Part shown: positions 9,178 through 20,574 of the stretch, piece after piece | Position numbering within the stretch: the first letter of the stretch is position 1 | Layout: every line of letters begins with the position of its first letter | Assembly: GCF_009727055.1 (NCBI RefSeq) | Contig: NC_052354.1 | Location: forward strand, 35,085,465 to 35,149,464 | Direction of reading: 5' to 3' | Length of the DNA stretch: 64,000 nt | DNA from: Benincasa hispida | Lineage: Eukaryota > Streptophyta > Magnoliopsida > Cucurbitales > Cucurbitaceae | The notes under the pieces: generated by a model | What the model saw: the letters and a program-made list of their open reading frames with translations, nothing else | The model's database searches: none | Told to the model about the DNA's origin: nothing | Translations under genes and position numbers: made by a program

Positions 9178-11012
9178 TGTTGGAAAGTACCATCACACAG
9201 TGGAAGTGACCAAGATTCATAAGCACTCTAATTTATTAATTTTGGAAGAAATGAAAGCATGTTTTAGCAGAAATAAATGGGTTTCGTGATATACCTTAGT
9301 AGAACTTCCTCAAAACTTGAATCCAGCTGCAAATCTTCTCTGAATCTTGGTGTACACCACCTCAAGATCTTCCTTACTATCCTTTTGATACTTTAGATTG
9401 AGTTGTGGGATTCAAAATAAGTCTGAATTAAGGGTAGTTGGAGAATGCTCACAGCAACAACCCAAATGAAAAACACCTTTCTTCTCACAAATTTTTTAGA
9501 AAAATTCTTTCGGTTACATTGCCTCAAAATCACTCCAATCTGTTCAATATATTATAAATGATCATGCAAAGAGATTAGCTGCATGAGATGCAGCTCATGC
9601 TTGGAGTTAATAAAGACTTAAGAAGTGGATTGTTAGTGAGCTACTTGAAGAAGGTAATGGAGAAAACTAATTTTCCATTATGTGTTTTTTTTTCTCTCTT
9701 TTTCAATTTTTAATAAATTGATTTCATAAATTATTTTTAATAAAATTGAAAATATTATTAATTTTACAAAATTAATTTCACAAATTAATTTTTCTTAACA
9801 AAATTAATAAATATTTAAACAATTTAAATAATTATAATTAATTTAATATTAAATATTAAATTAATTTTACACAATTCCATTTTCATATATTTAAACCATA
9901 TTTAAATATTATTTCCCCAATTCCGTTTCATTCTTAATTTGAACATTTTGAATTAACTTATCACGCTACTCTAGAGCTAATCCATTTATGAGCTAGTAAG
10001 GGGATCTCACGGTCTTACAGATTATGGGCTCCAACGATTCAAGATTAATCGACTAAACTCATTAGACCGAACTAACCCCCATTCTTTAACTAATGGGTGA
10101 TTCCACTAAAGCCCATAGCTGAATTCCCCTCATTGTAGATATATTATGTCCTCTCGATATAACCATGATTAGTAACTTAACCCTCCATAGGTTGTTCGTA
10201 AAAACGGCTTAATCGAATCTCTGTTTTACCCCCGAAATTACCTCATGTTTTTCAAGTTCCACTGATTCCCTAATGAACAATTGATTTGTGATCCAATCAA
10301 CAAATTGAATCCCTCTCGGGCCAATGAGAGGGTGAGGCCTCTTATTCAAGACCCAGAATCAACACTTAAAGGGAAGAACCTCTCTACTAACCCTAATCGG
10401 GTAGAAGTGAATTCTGCCTTGCTCCATATGTCCCCAGCTATTCATCCGATCTTATCCCCAAAATGGGAGGATTATTGAGCAGAGAAATTGGTCTACTCTT
10501 ACCGTTTGTAGATCAAAGGATAATCCCAAACAAACAAGAGTTCATAGTTAGCTCAAAATTAAGGTCAAGTTACCTATGTCGTCGTTTTGAAATAGTCAGT
10601 CTTAAACAGTAAACAACGTTAAGTAAGAGTGACTAGTTTTGTGGTCCGATCTTGTATAAAACTCATTTGCACAAAACGCTCCACTGCTCATGTCATAACA
10701 TGCATGAATTAGTATCACTTCATATGTAGTACTTTACAACTCTTTGTAACAACTACAGAGTAGGTCGCATCCAATAGTGTTACCAGAATAAGGCACACAA
10801 CCTTGTTCATATACGATATATCATTTTGACTATTTACTCGAACCTGATCCACTTGTATGTCTCCACATAAAGTTCAAGTACTCATGTAATAGTCAAGGGA
10901 GTTTAGGTTTATTGGATTTTGAAAAAATAATATATTCAATAACAACTTATTGAATTTTTAGAATAAGTTTTATTGTTTACAAACAATGAGTTTTAGGACA
11001 TAAAACTTAACA
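9178..11012 (-). mobile_element. Solo LTR (Copia-type, antisense) with perfect target duplication
   Basis: The 1835-base block starts TGTTGGAAAGTACC on the plus strand and ends AAAACTTAACA, so both ends are TGTT/AACA-like. It is flanked by identical CGAAA at 9173-9177 and 11013-11017. On the minus strand the beginning (TGTTAAGTTTTATGTCC) and the segment at 10620-10900 resemble the Copia-1 LTR start ('TATGTCACC/TAGT...TAACCAGGATAAGG'-type words), so it is a related but distinct family. No internal region is present: the pair of LTRs has recombined. Confidence 0.85.
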
Positions 11013-11240
11013 CGAAATTGTTTGGATGATATTCACCCTGATGCTAGAATCCTTAAGCTTTTGTTGGGAGAGGCTACATTCCCCGACACCAACATATTTG
11101 GGTGTTAGGAGAGGTTACCTTTCCCAATGACATATGGGAATGGCGTCGGAAAAAGTCTAAAAAATATTTTATGATAATGTTGTTTTTCTCGATTCCTTTA
11201 TGTTTGCCGACGGGAGAGGTCTTTTTTTCATATTAACTTT
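11013..11240. mobile_element. CACTA subterminal repeats, right of the solo LTR
   Basis: Contains TTGGGAGAGGCTACATTCC, GGAGAGGTTACCTTTCCC, GGCGTCGGAAAAAG and GCCGACGGGAGAGG within 200 bases. These are short, partly palindromic GTCGG/GGGAGAGG words like those of CACTA subterminal regions. Confidence 0.5.
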
Positions 11241-12660
11241 TTATAATCTACTAAATATCAAACTTGTTTAAATCTTACAAATATAGTCAAATAAACTAAA
11301 ATCTTCAACATTTAAAGTTTTCTTCCATAATTAATACCGAAATAGCATTGCATATTATCTTCAACATTACACAATTAAGACATTAATACCAAAATAACAT
11401 TGTAGATTATCTTCAACATTACATAATATCCATAAAACATTAACATCAAAATAACATTACAGACCTACGAAATACAAATCTATAACCTAACTTTGCTCAT
11501 CCAGAGATGCATCTTGAAGATAGTCCTTTAAACTATCTACAAAATACAAATTTAAATAGTTTTAATGTTGCCAAATAATAAACTTTATATAAGCATATGA
11601 ACTATGATATAAATTTTAACTCAAACATAACTATGCATTTTTCCATATACTATTAGCAGCAATAATATAAAACTTAAACATAACCATGCATTTATCTATT
11701 ACCAATTTCAAACTCAATATAAAACTTAAATTTAAACTTAGTAACATTATATCATATACCACTCTTAAATTTAATCTCAAACCCAATGCATTTATCCATA
11801 TACTAACCTCAAAATAAATATAAAACTAAGATTCAACTCAAACTTAAACATAACTATGAGTATACACCTAGACCAACTTTAAACTAAATATAAAACACGA
11901 TGCTCAACCTAAAAAAATTTAAATGCATTTATCTATATAAAAAATATTGAAATTCAACTTAAACTTAAATATTTATGTTGTTACCATATAAAACTCAATA
12001 TAAAACTCAATGCTCAACCTAAAAACTTCAAAATGCACTTTAGGCAATCTTCCCCCACCCCGCAAAAACACACACACACACTTTAATCTCAAACTCATAC
12101 CACATACAACCAAAAACTTAATGCAGTTATCCATATACTAACCTCAAACTCAAGGTAAAACTTAAATTAAACTCAAACTTAAACATAACTATGCATTTAC
12201 CCATATATCAACTTTAAACTTAATATAAAACTTAATGATCATCTTAAGAAAATTCAAAATACACTTATCCTTACCAAATATAAAACTTAATGCTCAACTT
12301 AAGAAAATTTAAAATACACTTATCCTTACCAAAAATATTAAAAATCAACTCAAATATAAACATATCTATACATTTATGTTGTTACCATATAAAACTCAAT
12401 GTTCAACCTAAGTAAATTCAAAATGTAATTTAGGCGATCTCCACCCCCTTCCCAATACACACATTCGCACTTTAATCTCAAACTCAATATATATCATATA
12501 CCAATTGCAAACTCAATACATTTATCTATATACTAACCTCAAACTCAATATAAAACTTAAATTCATCTCAAACTTAAACATAACTATACATTTATGTTGT
12601 TATCGTAATTGTAGGATAACAATATATACATTTTTCTAATTAGTCTATCATCAAAGTTCA
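11241..12660. repeat. AT-rich degenerate tandem repeat, no gene
   Basis: About 1.4 kb without coding potential. From about 11540 to 12600 phrases such as 'AACTCAATATAAAACTTAA', 'CTCAAACTTAAACATAACTA' and 'TGCATTTATCCATATACTAA' return repeatedly with drift, spaced by tens of bases. Probably internal non-coding filler of the CACTA element. Confidence 0.6.
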
Positions 12661-12679
12661 AAAGTTCATACCTATTACG

Positions 12680-13190
12680 ATTTATCTCCTTGTGATTTCA
12701 TGAGTTGTAAGACCATGACTTTCAAGTCATCTATCTCAGCTTGTCTTCTGTTTTCTATTTCGTCCACTCTGGCCTTCAAGTATTATATCTCAATTTGTTG
12801 CTCCTCTATAATTTGTGAGGAGGATGCAATGATAATGAGTTCTATTTTCTTGATTTTTTTTAGGCTTTGGCCCCTGCCCCACTCATGTGCCCATCACCTG
12901 CTCACATATATTTTCTTTCGATATTGGTTTAGACCCTTCCTAGGTGAAGACCTCTCTCATCTCTACCATTCAATTATACAACAAAAATAAAAAAATATTT
13001 GTATGAATTTTACCTTTATAATGTTTGTATAGTGCCGACCTATACTCTTTGAATGAATTTTGCCTTTGTTGATCGATGAAATCATTGACAAGTTTATTGG
13101 ACAAGTCAAACTAGAAATGGTTCCGAATGGGAAAAAAAAGATTATAATACACACAAAAATCTAAATTGTAAAATATATGAGCATCTTACA
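12680..13190 (-). pseudogene. CACTA-type transposase remnant (Transposase_24-like C-terminus)
   Basis: Read on the minus strand, 13030-13160 gives FDLSNKLVNDFIDQQRQN then SFKEYRSALYKHYK, after an in-frame stop. Further on, 12680-12800 gives LKARVDEIENRRQAEIDDLK then VMVLQLMKSQGDKS and a stop. The coiled-coil-like end 'VDEIENRRQAEI..LK..V..L' and the 'EYRSALYKHYK' word fit the C-terminal part of plant Ptta/En/Spm transposases. The middle part, with stops and frameshifts, is not readable as a single frame. It is the best evidence for the identity of the host element spanning both flanks of Copia-1. Confidence 0.6.
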
Positions 13191-14320
13191 TCAATCTGTC
13201 ATACTTAATCCATCATCATGTGTCAATTGAAATGTGTGACTCCCGTATCCCCTAGATAAGTCGACTGGGTCTCCATGATATACCCATTGATGATACTATG
13301 CAGATATTCTATTAATGAATAAATGTTGTTCAACTCCATTTATTGGCTCTCACATTGCGTTTGTACTTTTTTTTTTAAATGGACATCTTGTTTTTCCCAA
13401 GTTATTAATGTGACGTTTTGTCACTTTAAGGAATCGGACTACTCCTTCTGCATACTCAGTTGATAACTTGTCCCTAATCGTAATCTACTCTTTATCTATT
13501 CTTAATAATATAGCTTTTGACCCGACACAAAACGTAATATGTGATAAGCTAAAACCTGTATCATCTAGAAAATGAGTTATATTAAAACTTATAGTTTAAA
13601 TTTCTAACTATTAATTTTTGTTAGAAGAGTTATTTTTTTGTAGAACAAGATTGAGCAGTGAGAACAAATGAGTAATAGTTTTGATTTATTAAGATTCATT
13701 ATTTTTTGTCAGAAGAGTTGTTCTTCTTTACAACTCTTATAGCTGTAATTATTTATTTTTAATTACGACAAATTTTGTAAAGTTTTATCTTCATTGAAAT
13801 GGTTTGAAAGAGAAATTACGTTTTAATATATTAAGGCAAAAGGAGGTGGACTAATTATTCCACAATATTCAACTAAAAATTAACACTGATATACAAACAA
13901 AACAATTAACTCAACCTACGGAAAAAAAACAATTAACTAACATCCAATTGTCAACATCTAAAACAAACATATTAGATCAACATAGAAAACAAACCAATTA
14001 ACTCATCATCCAAAAGAAACCATTGAACTCAACATCCAAAACAAATCATTAAACTCAATATCGAAAATAAACCAATTAAATCAATATCTAAAACAAACTA
14101 ATTAACTCAACCTACAAAAGAAACCAATTAACTAACTCAACTTCCAAAATAAACTAATTAAAACATACAAAACAAATTATACCAACTTAATCTAACATAT
14201 ACAATAAACCAATTTAATCTAAAACTTATCTAAAAATTTCAACTTGATACTAAGACACATCTAAATATGAAATTCAAAATAATAACATTAAAATCTAACA
14301 TATATTTAAATAAAATTTGG
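13191..14320. other. Non-coding, AT-rich; short degenerate repeats
   Basis: No gene recognised. Between about 13860 and 14220 the phrase 'AAACCAATTAACTCAACATCC' and variants recur about ten times at roughly 25-35 base spacing. A CACTA right terminus (TTTCTTGTAGTG) was looked for here and not found. Confidence 0.5.
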
Positions 14321-14329
14321 GTTGACGTA

Positions 14330-14745
14330 GCCCAACCCAAATTTAATATATATTCATAATATATATATATAATATCTTTGTTTAAAATTTGATTATTTTA
14401 TATGGAATAATTTGTGAATTTTTAATTTTTTTTTAAATTGTTATGATATTTATCTTTATTTAAATTTTGCAATAAATATCATAGGTATTTGGTATTTAGC
14501 ATTTGAATTTTATGAGATTTTAGTTATTAGTTATGTGTTGTATATAAATTTACATATTTTTATTTAAAAAGAAAAATAAGTTACAATGCGACAACTCAAC
14601 CCAAACACAACCTGAATTTGAAAGGTTAGGTTGGAGAGACTTTATTTGGGTCATTTGGATTACCAATCCAACTGAGCTGAATTTTCGGGTTGGTCCAACA
14701 ACCACTCTCAACCCAACCAAACCCGACTCTTGTACACCCTTATGG
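14330..14745. repeat. Dispersed CCAACCC-rich repeat (MITE-like)
   Basis: Begins around GTAGCCCAACCCAAATTT and ends with CCCAACCAAACCCGACTC then TTGTACACCCT. On the minus strand the end reads AGGGTGTACAAGAGTCGGG, the style of a common plant repeat whose edge resembles 'GGGTGTTCATAGGTT'. A second relative is at 32400-32960. The open frame on the minus strand here has no recognised domain. Confidence 0.45.
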
Positions 14746-14762
14746 TAAAGTAGAACTCTCAA

Positions 14763-15860
14763 CTTAAGTTGAAGAGGTTACCCCTCAAATATAGTATTAT
14801 ATATATATATAGTCTACTGTTCTGAAAAGACCATGGTTTGATTTTTGTTTTTTTTAAATGAAAAGAAAATACAAAAACTTTCTAAATTAAAATTGTTCAT
14901 ATGAGATACTTTAAACTCCGACTTGTATTAATTAAATGTTCTTCTTCCAAACAAAGCTACAAATTAATTATCTTATGATCTTCATATAATATGTCTAACA
15001 CGAGCAATAAATGACATTTTGTACCATTTTTTCGAATTTAGAGTTTCAATTCTTCATATATCATGTAAGTGCATTTATTGTAGTTAAAAAAGAGATACTC
15101 ATAAAATACTTGGCTTGAGAACAATAATTCAAGAGCAATATGATCACTTACTAAGACTCTCTCTTTTTTCTGTCTGTCTCTTATACACATCTAGATGTGT
15201 ATAAGAGACAGGTCCATATGGAGTTGCTCCTCCCCAATAACATTGAAATGCAATTTTCAAAAAAAGAAAAAAAAATACTAAATTTAAATTGTCTCTAAAC
15301 TTTCCAACCTACTTTTATTTTAGTTTTTTTTTTTATATAAATGAATATATAGTTTAATATCTATTTTATTTAGAAATTTTTTTCTTTATAATCTACTGAT
15401 TTTTACCTTTTTTTTTTTAAAAAAAAGTTATTTTATATATTAATTTTTTTTTTTCAATGAAGTTGTTAACAAATGTAAAAATAAGGACGATTTATAGCTT
15501 TGACAACCACATTGTGGTCCTCATTTGTCCTTTTTTTTTCCTTCTCTCCTCACTTTGTTTTCATCTCGAACTATCCTTTTCTTTAATATTGGTCTAAAAT
15601 AGACTCATTCTTATCTTCATAATTCAGGATTCAGGTTGTCTTTATTCACTCTCCCTGGTTGCAGTCTCTTTATCCTTTTCTCTCCTCTGCTCTTCTCTCA
15701 TTCAATTGAAAGGGATTGAAGGAGAGATTTGGAGAAGAGGAATTTGATGAGAATAAAAGAGAGAAAATAACAATCAATAAAAGCGCGTGTAATAATTCTT
15801 TTACATATCAACATTACAGATAAATTTCCAAATGAGCTATATTGTTGTAGCTAACAAGAC
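14763..15860. other. Non-coding, AT-rich, with a library adapter inside
   Basis: Homopolymer T runs (15320-15450) and a purine-rich stretch (15710-15770). No gene recognised. The join at 15174-15211 means that colinearity across this stretch is not certain. Confidence 0.5.
15174..15211. other. Second mate-pair junction adapter, assembly artefact
   Basis: Exact 38-base head-to-head Tn5 mosaic end, as at 5140-5177. Here the flanks are not obvious duplicates of each other, so the two sides may come from positions several kilobases apart, or from unrelated molecules, joined by the assembler. Confidence 0.97.
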
Positions 15861-16460
15861 AAGCATGCATAACTAACTTGAATTATTTTCGAAGGAAGGG
15901 GCTAAATTGCAATTTTAATACATTAAATAACAGATTTGGAAAATGATATACTGTCGCGGATATTAAAAAACAGAGGAGATGGTGGCATAAGGCTAAAATT
16001 AAGAAAGTATTTCAATAAGAAAGAGATTGTTGGTGAGTTATTATATTAATACAAAACTAGGCTATAATTGTCAATTGAAAACCCACGTTATAGAGGTATA
16101 ATGTCGGTTGGCAACTGACATTGAAGAATTTATCAAAGATATGCAATATCGGTTGTGTTTGATGTTGGTTTTCAATCAACACTATAATGATCGTCATTTA
16201 AATATTAGTCACCTTTAATGTCGTTTTTTGGTCGACATTAAACACATTTAATAACACCTTCTTCAATGTCGGATGTCTTCCTTTGAACTATAAGATTTTT
16301 ATTTAATATTAATCACCTTATTTTTTCTTAAAAAAATACAAGAAATAAGAAATATATTGGTTAGCGAATATATTTCTGTTTCTATATTTTAAAAAATAAA
16401 ATACAAAAATAAAAAAATGGAAAACAATAATGTTGTTCCTCCATCCTTCACGACTAATTT
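15861..16460 (+). repeat. Left arm of a 600-base inverted repeat
   Basis: Reverse complement of 17844-18443 over exactly 600 bases with no indel. By eye I found only four differences, so identity is about 99%. The arm contains palindromic words such as AATGTCGGTTGGCAACTGACATT and TTTTTTGGTCGACATTAAA-like sequence, in the style of CACTA-like subterminal repeats. It ends in ATGGAAAACAATAATG, the start of a small open frame reaching into the spacer. Confidence 0.9.
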
Positions 16461-16635
16461 TGCCATTATTTTAGCCACTACTCAGTACATTGCCTTAGCC
16501 ACAACCTTGGTTTTTGTAGCATCGTCTTTAATGTTTTACTCAAAAATCAAACCTATCTTCACTTTTATTACACACTCTACGAGGTACTTCAAGCCCATTG
16601 TAAGTCCTAAGATTTTGGACAGTGAGTTCCGATGA
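16417..16635 (+). CDS. Small hydrophobic open frame spanning arm and spacer; unrecognised
   Basis: A 72-codon frame starting in the left arm, with MENNNVVPPSFTTN then a hydrophobic stretch around residues 16-41 (FAIILATTQYIALATTLVFV) that could be one membrane segment, then a basic tail. I do not recognise the family. Because of the inverted repeat, the ATG and first 15 codons also exist in the right arm facing the other way. It may be chance. No ribosomal or promoter context supports it. Confidence 0.2.
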   Translation: MENNNVVPPSFTTNFAIILATTQYIALATTLVFVASSLMFYSKIKPIFTFITHSTRYFKPIVSPKILDSEFR

Positions 16636-17843
16636 AGAGTCGTAAGTCGAAAAGTTTGAAAGAGATGAGTAATATGTTTGGATCAACCTCAACCTCAACA
16701 TGACTGCTTATCGAAGGGGGACAATCCGACACGATCCCCCAGCTGTACCTTCCCCTTTTTTTGTTAGTCAATGAATGGTTCTAAAATTATTTTCGCGTTG
16801 TTTGGTTTACGGAACATTACATAGATTTGTATGAGAAAAATTATTACACGTGTTTGTTTCATAAATTTTAGTTTTTAAAATTCTAGGTATTAATTATCTT
16901 TAGATAAAAAAAAGCCTGTTCCAAAATATGGGTATTTATTATCCTTTAAAAAGATGAGATTTCTTCTGTAGACTTGTGCATGAGAGAGAAAAATCGGTTG
17001 CATGAGAAAAAGTTGTTGTCTTCCTTCTTCCAAAGGAATAACATTATTATTTTATATTTTAAATAATTAATATATTATTATTAAATCAACGAGTCAATAA
17101 TATTGAAAACTAGCTTTAATTTTTTTTCATGATTTTTGTTTTAGTTACTATTTTAAAATTTAACACAGACATTTAAATCTCAGACATTAATTATATTGTA
17201 CATCCAAACACATACATTTATTATTCTAAATATTTAAATCTCAGATATTTATTATTCATACCTATGAAACAATATTCGCGATCCATATGGACCGTAAGAA
17301 TTATTTTTCGAACTAAACATAAAAGGTTCATTTTGAAATTAAACTTCACGGTTCAAAGCACCAAAGAGAAAAATACCTTTTTAGTTTCGAATAAGTGTAA
17401 TTAGTCTCCAAAGTTTAAAATGATCATTTTAGTCATCAAATTTTAAAAATAGGTTATGTCGCTATGAGTTTGTGATGTAGAGCGGCCGACTTGTTCCTAA
17501 GAGGAGAAAGATGGAGTTGTCACCGGTCTTGATTTAAAGGACGTGACTGGACACTTAAAAGTATGTTAAAATGGTTTGCAAACAAAGATAAAAAGTTAGA
17601 AGGTCTTTTATGTATGAGAAAAGTATTAACACCCCACACTCATTCAAAGAACAAAATTTATTTTTTTTTCATGTTAATTTAAAGAAACTGGCCTTGAAGA
17701 AAGAAAGATTATTTTTATGTTGATTTTTAAATGTTCCATACTTTATTGGTCACTATTTAAATGAATTTATTTTGGAAGACCAAATTAATATTCTTGAGGT
17801 TGATCACAAAATTATGGTTTGAGTTATTATTTTTTCTTCCTTT
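16461..17843. other. Spacer of the inverted repeat
   Basis: 1383 bases between the arms. Apart from the small open frame at its left edge it holds one copy of a dispersed repeat (16790-17290) and AT-rich sequence. No promoter recognised. Confidence 0.6.
16790..17290 (+). repeat. Dispersed AT-rich repeat, copy 1
   Basis: Colinear with 59320-59750 plus 60283-60545: shared phrases include 'TAGGTATTAATTATC', 'GCATGAGAGAGAAAAA..CGG.TGCAT' and 'ATTTAAATCTCA/TAAATATTTA'. The second copy is interrupted by a MITE. Ends resemble imperfect inverted 'TCGCG..TTGTTT' words (16795, 17280), which could be terminal inverted repeats. Class unknown. Confidence 0.55.
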
Positions 17844-18443
17844 AAATTAGTCGTGAAGGATGGAGGAACAACATTATTGTTTTCCATTTTTTTATTTTTG
17901 TATTTTATTTTTTAAGATATAGAAACAGAAATATATTCGCTAACCAATATATTTCTTATTTCTTGTATTTTTTTAAGAAAAAATAAGGTGATTGATATTA
18001 AATAAAAATCTTGTAGTTCAAAGGAAGACATCCGACATTGAAGAAGGTGTTATTAAATGTGTTTAATGTCGACCAAAAAACGACATTAAAGGTGACTAAT
18101 ATTTAAATGACGATCATTATAGTGTTGATTGAAAACCAACATCAAACACAACCGATATTGCATATCTTTGATAAATTCTTCAATGTCAGTTGCCAACCGA
18201 CATTATACCTCTATAACGTGGGTTTTCAATTGACAATTATAGCCTAGTTTTGTATTAATATAATAACTCACCAACAATCTCTTTCTTATTGAAATACTTT
18301 CTTAATTTTAGCCCTATGCCACCATCTCCTCTGTTTTTTAATATCCGCGACAGTATATCATTTTCCAAATCTGTTATTTAATGTATTAAAATTGCAATTT
18401 AGCCCCTTCCTTCGAAAATAATTCAAGTTAGTTATGCATGCTT
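17844..18443 (-). repeat. Right arm of the 600-base inverted repeat
   Basis: Mirror of 15861-16460. Differences seen by eye include single substitutions at the TTGTAGTTC/GAACTATAA, ATTGATATT/AATATTAAT, CCCTATGCC/GGCATAAGG and TTAAGATAT/ATATTTTAA positions. Sequence similarity stops abruptly at both ends. Confidence 0.9.
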
Positions 18444-19189
18444 AGGTGATCAACCTCTTCAAACCATAATTTTCATCCTAAGAAAGTTTAAATAAAAATC
18501 TTTTGTGAAAACTTTTTTTAATTTTTATTTTTAAAGAAAATATTATTTATCAAATCAATTTTTATTTAGTTTGTTTATTTTAAAAGAAAAGTACGAGAGA
18601 AAAATTTTATTACTTTTTTTTGTTGTAAGAAAAAAGAAATCTTATGAAATCAATTTTATGTTTAAGTTGTTTTATGTAAAGAAATATGAAGAAATTTATT
18701 TTAGAGAAATTCAAAGTTTACTTTTAAAGAAAATTGCCTTTTATGAAAAGAAATTTTTACAAGGCATATTTTTCAATAAATGATTTTTTATTATTAAAGA
18801 AATAAAAGAGTATGCAAAAAGGATAAGAAATTTAATTTTTAAAAACATTATTCACAAGAGAAAACATATTGAATCCAAATCTTGACCTCCCAAAAGTTTG
18901 AATTTATATTTCTAGAATCTCAAATAACGATCTTCCGAGAGTTTGAGTTTAATCGTCGAAGAAACGAGTGGGAGATAAAAGAGAATTTTTGTTTTTATTT
19001 TTTAATCTAAAAATTTCAAATAAGAATTGACATAATAAAACAAATTTGGAGTAAATGAAAAATACAAGATCGAGACCTGCCCGCCAATTTAACATATGTT
19101 TTAAAACTTAAAGAGTAAAATGACTATTTTAAAACCTTAGATCAACAATAAACTTAAAATTGAAAATATAAAATGTATTTTGCCTTTAT
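18444..19189. other. AT-rich non-coding
   Basis: Contains a low-complexity A/T-rich 70-codon open frame (18571-18783) full of Lys/Phe, judged chance. No gene recognised. Confidence 0.5.
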
Positions 19190-20574
19190 GGACTGTTTGG
19201 TTGGAGGGAAAATAGGGTGGGAATGGGAACGGGCTTACAAAGCCCATGTTTGGTTGGTGGGCTTTGTTTATTTATCTTAAAAAAGGTAATTCTTAGGTAT
19301 ATTTTACCCATACAAATGAAGTAATTGAATACCCATTGAGAAGTCTGGGTTTTCATTTCTTCTTCCCCTTCCTATCACGAATTTCCTTCCTTCCAGCCAT
19401 GAAAATCCATCTCTCTGCTTTGAGTGCCGCCCATCTCTCTACTTCGGTGCAGCTGTCTCTCTTCCTCTCTTCCTCTCTTCTCCTCTCTTCTCGCCTGTGC
19501 GATTTTCTGCTCCCCTATTAGTACTTACATTCTTTCGATCTCCATTTATGTCTTTTTTCTCACTTCAATTTATGTCTTTATTCAATCTGTCTTCTATTGG
19601 TACTTCATTCTCCAGTCGCTGCATTCTTTTTTTAGTGTTGTTTATTTATGTCTTTCAATATTCTACTACCTATTGGTACTGATTTATCTTTTTTCTCCTA
19701 TTTATTGATTTTCTGTTCCATTTATCTCTTCTTTTTTCAGAGAATGATTCTTTTTTCCGAATGTGATAACTATTGTTCCATTTATGATAAATCATTCTGA
19801 TGTTATTAATAATCATTGATAACCACATTTTTTAGGAATGCAGAATGCAGAATGTTTCTTTTTTCTATTCCATTTATCTCAACTACTCCATTCGGAAAAA
19901 AGAATATGATAACCATTGTTCCTTATTTAAGATGTGGGGAAGACGGTTATGATAACCACACTTTTGTTATATTGGATTTTTCTGTTCCTACAAAAATATC
20001 ACACTTTTGTAATCAAACTATTATCATTTCTCTAAACTATTATCATTATTTCTTTGTAATCAAACTATTACTTTAGGCAAATTCTCTTTTGTAATCAGAA
20101 TTTGTCTACGCACATGTTTCTCTGTTCCAAATGTGTGAATTTTTTCTGAAACTCAGTCATTAAAGCCAAAGCCAAATTTTCTTGATGAAGGATATTGACA
20201 TTCTCTCTTAATTTTTTTCTTTCAATTATATTGTACTAATATCATTCTCTTGGCTTCTCATTTTATATACTGTTGTCATAATATAATTATTGCATCGCTT
20301 TCATTGGTTTATTTGGTGGAGTTTTTTCGATTTCTTATCTAATTCGGTTGTCCTTTATACAATATGTTTGATGGGTTATTTGATTTTACTTTTTTTCTTT
20401 GACTTTTCTTAATTGTTCAAATTGAAGTAACTAGGATCCTATTCATTCTGCACGTTTTTTTGTTCTCTTTCGATGTATTGAATGAGTTGATTTGCTACAT
20501 TGTGATTTATTTCTAAGAATTGTTTATTATAATTAACTAATGATGGGATAAAACATTTTGTTTATCATGCAGAT

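Noticed and set aside
18571..18783. A 70-codon Lys/Phe-rich open frame
   Set aside because: Typical of AT-rich DNA without stops; no other support.
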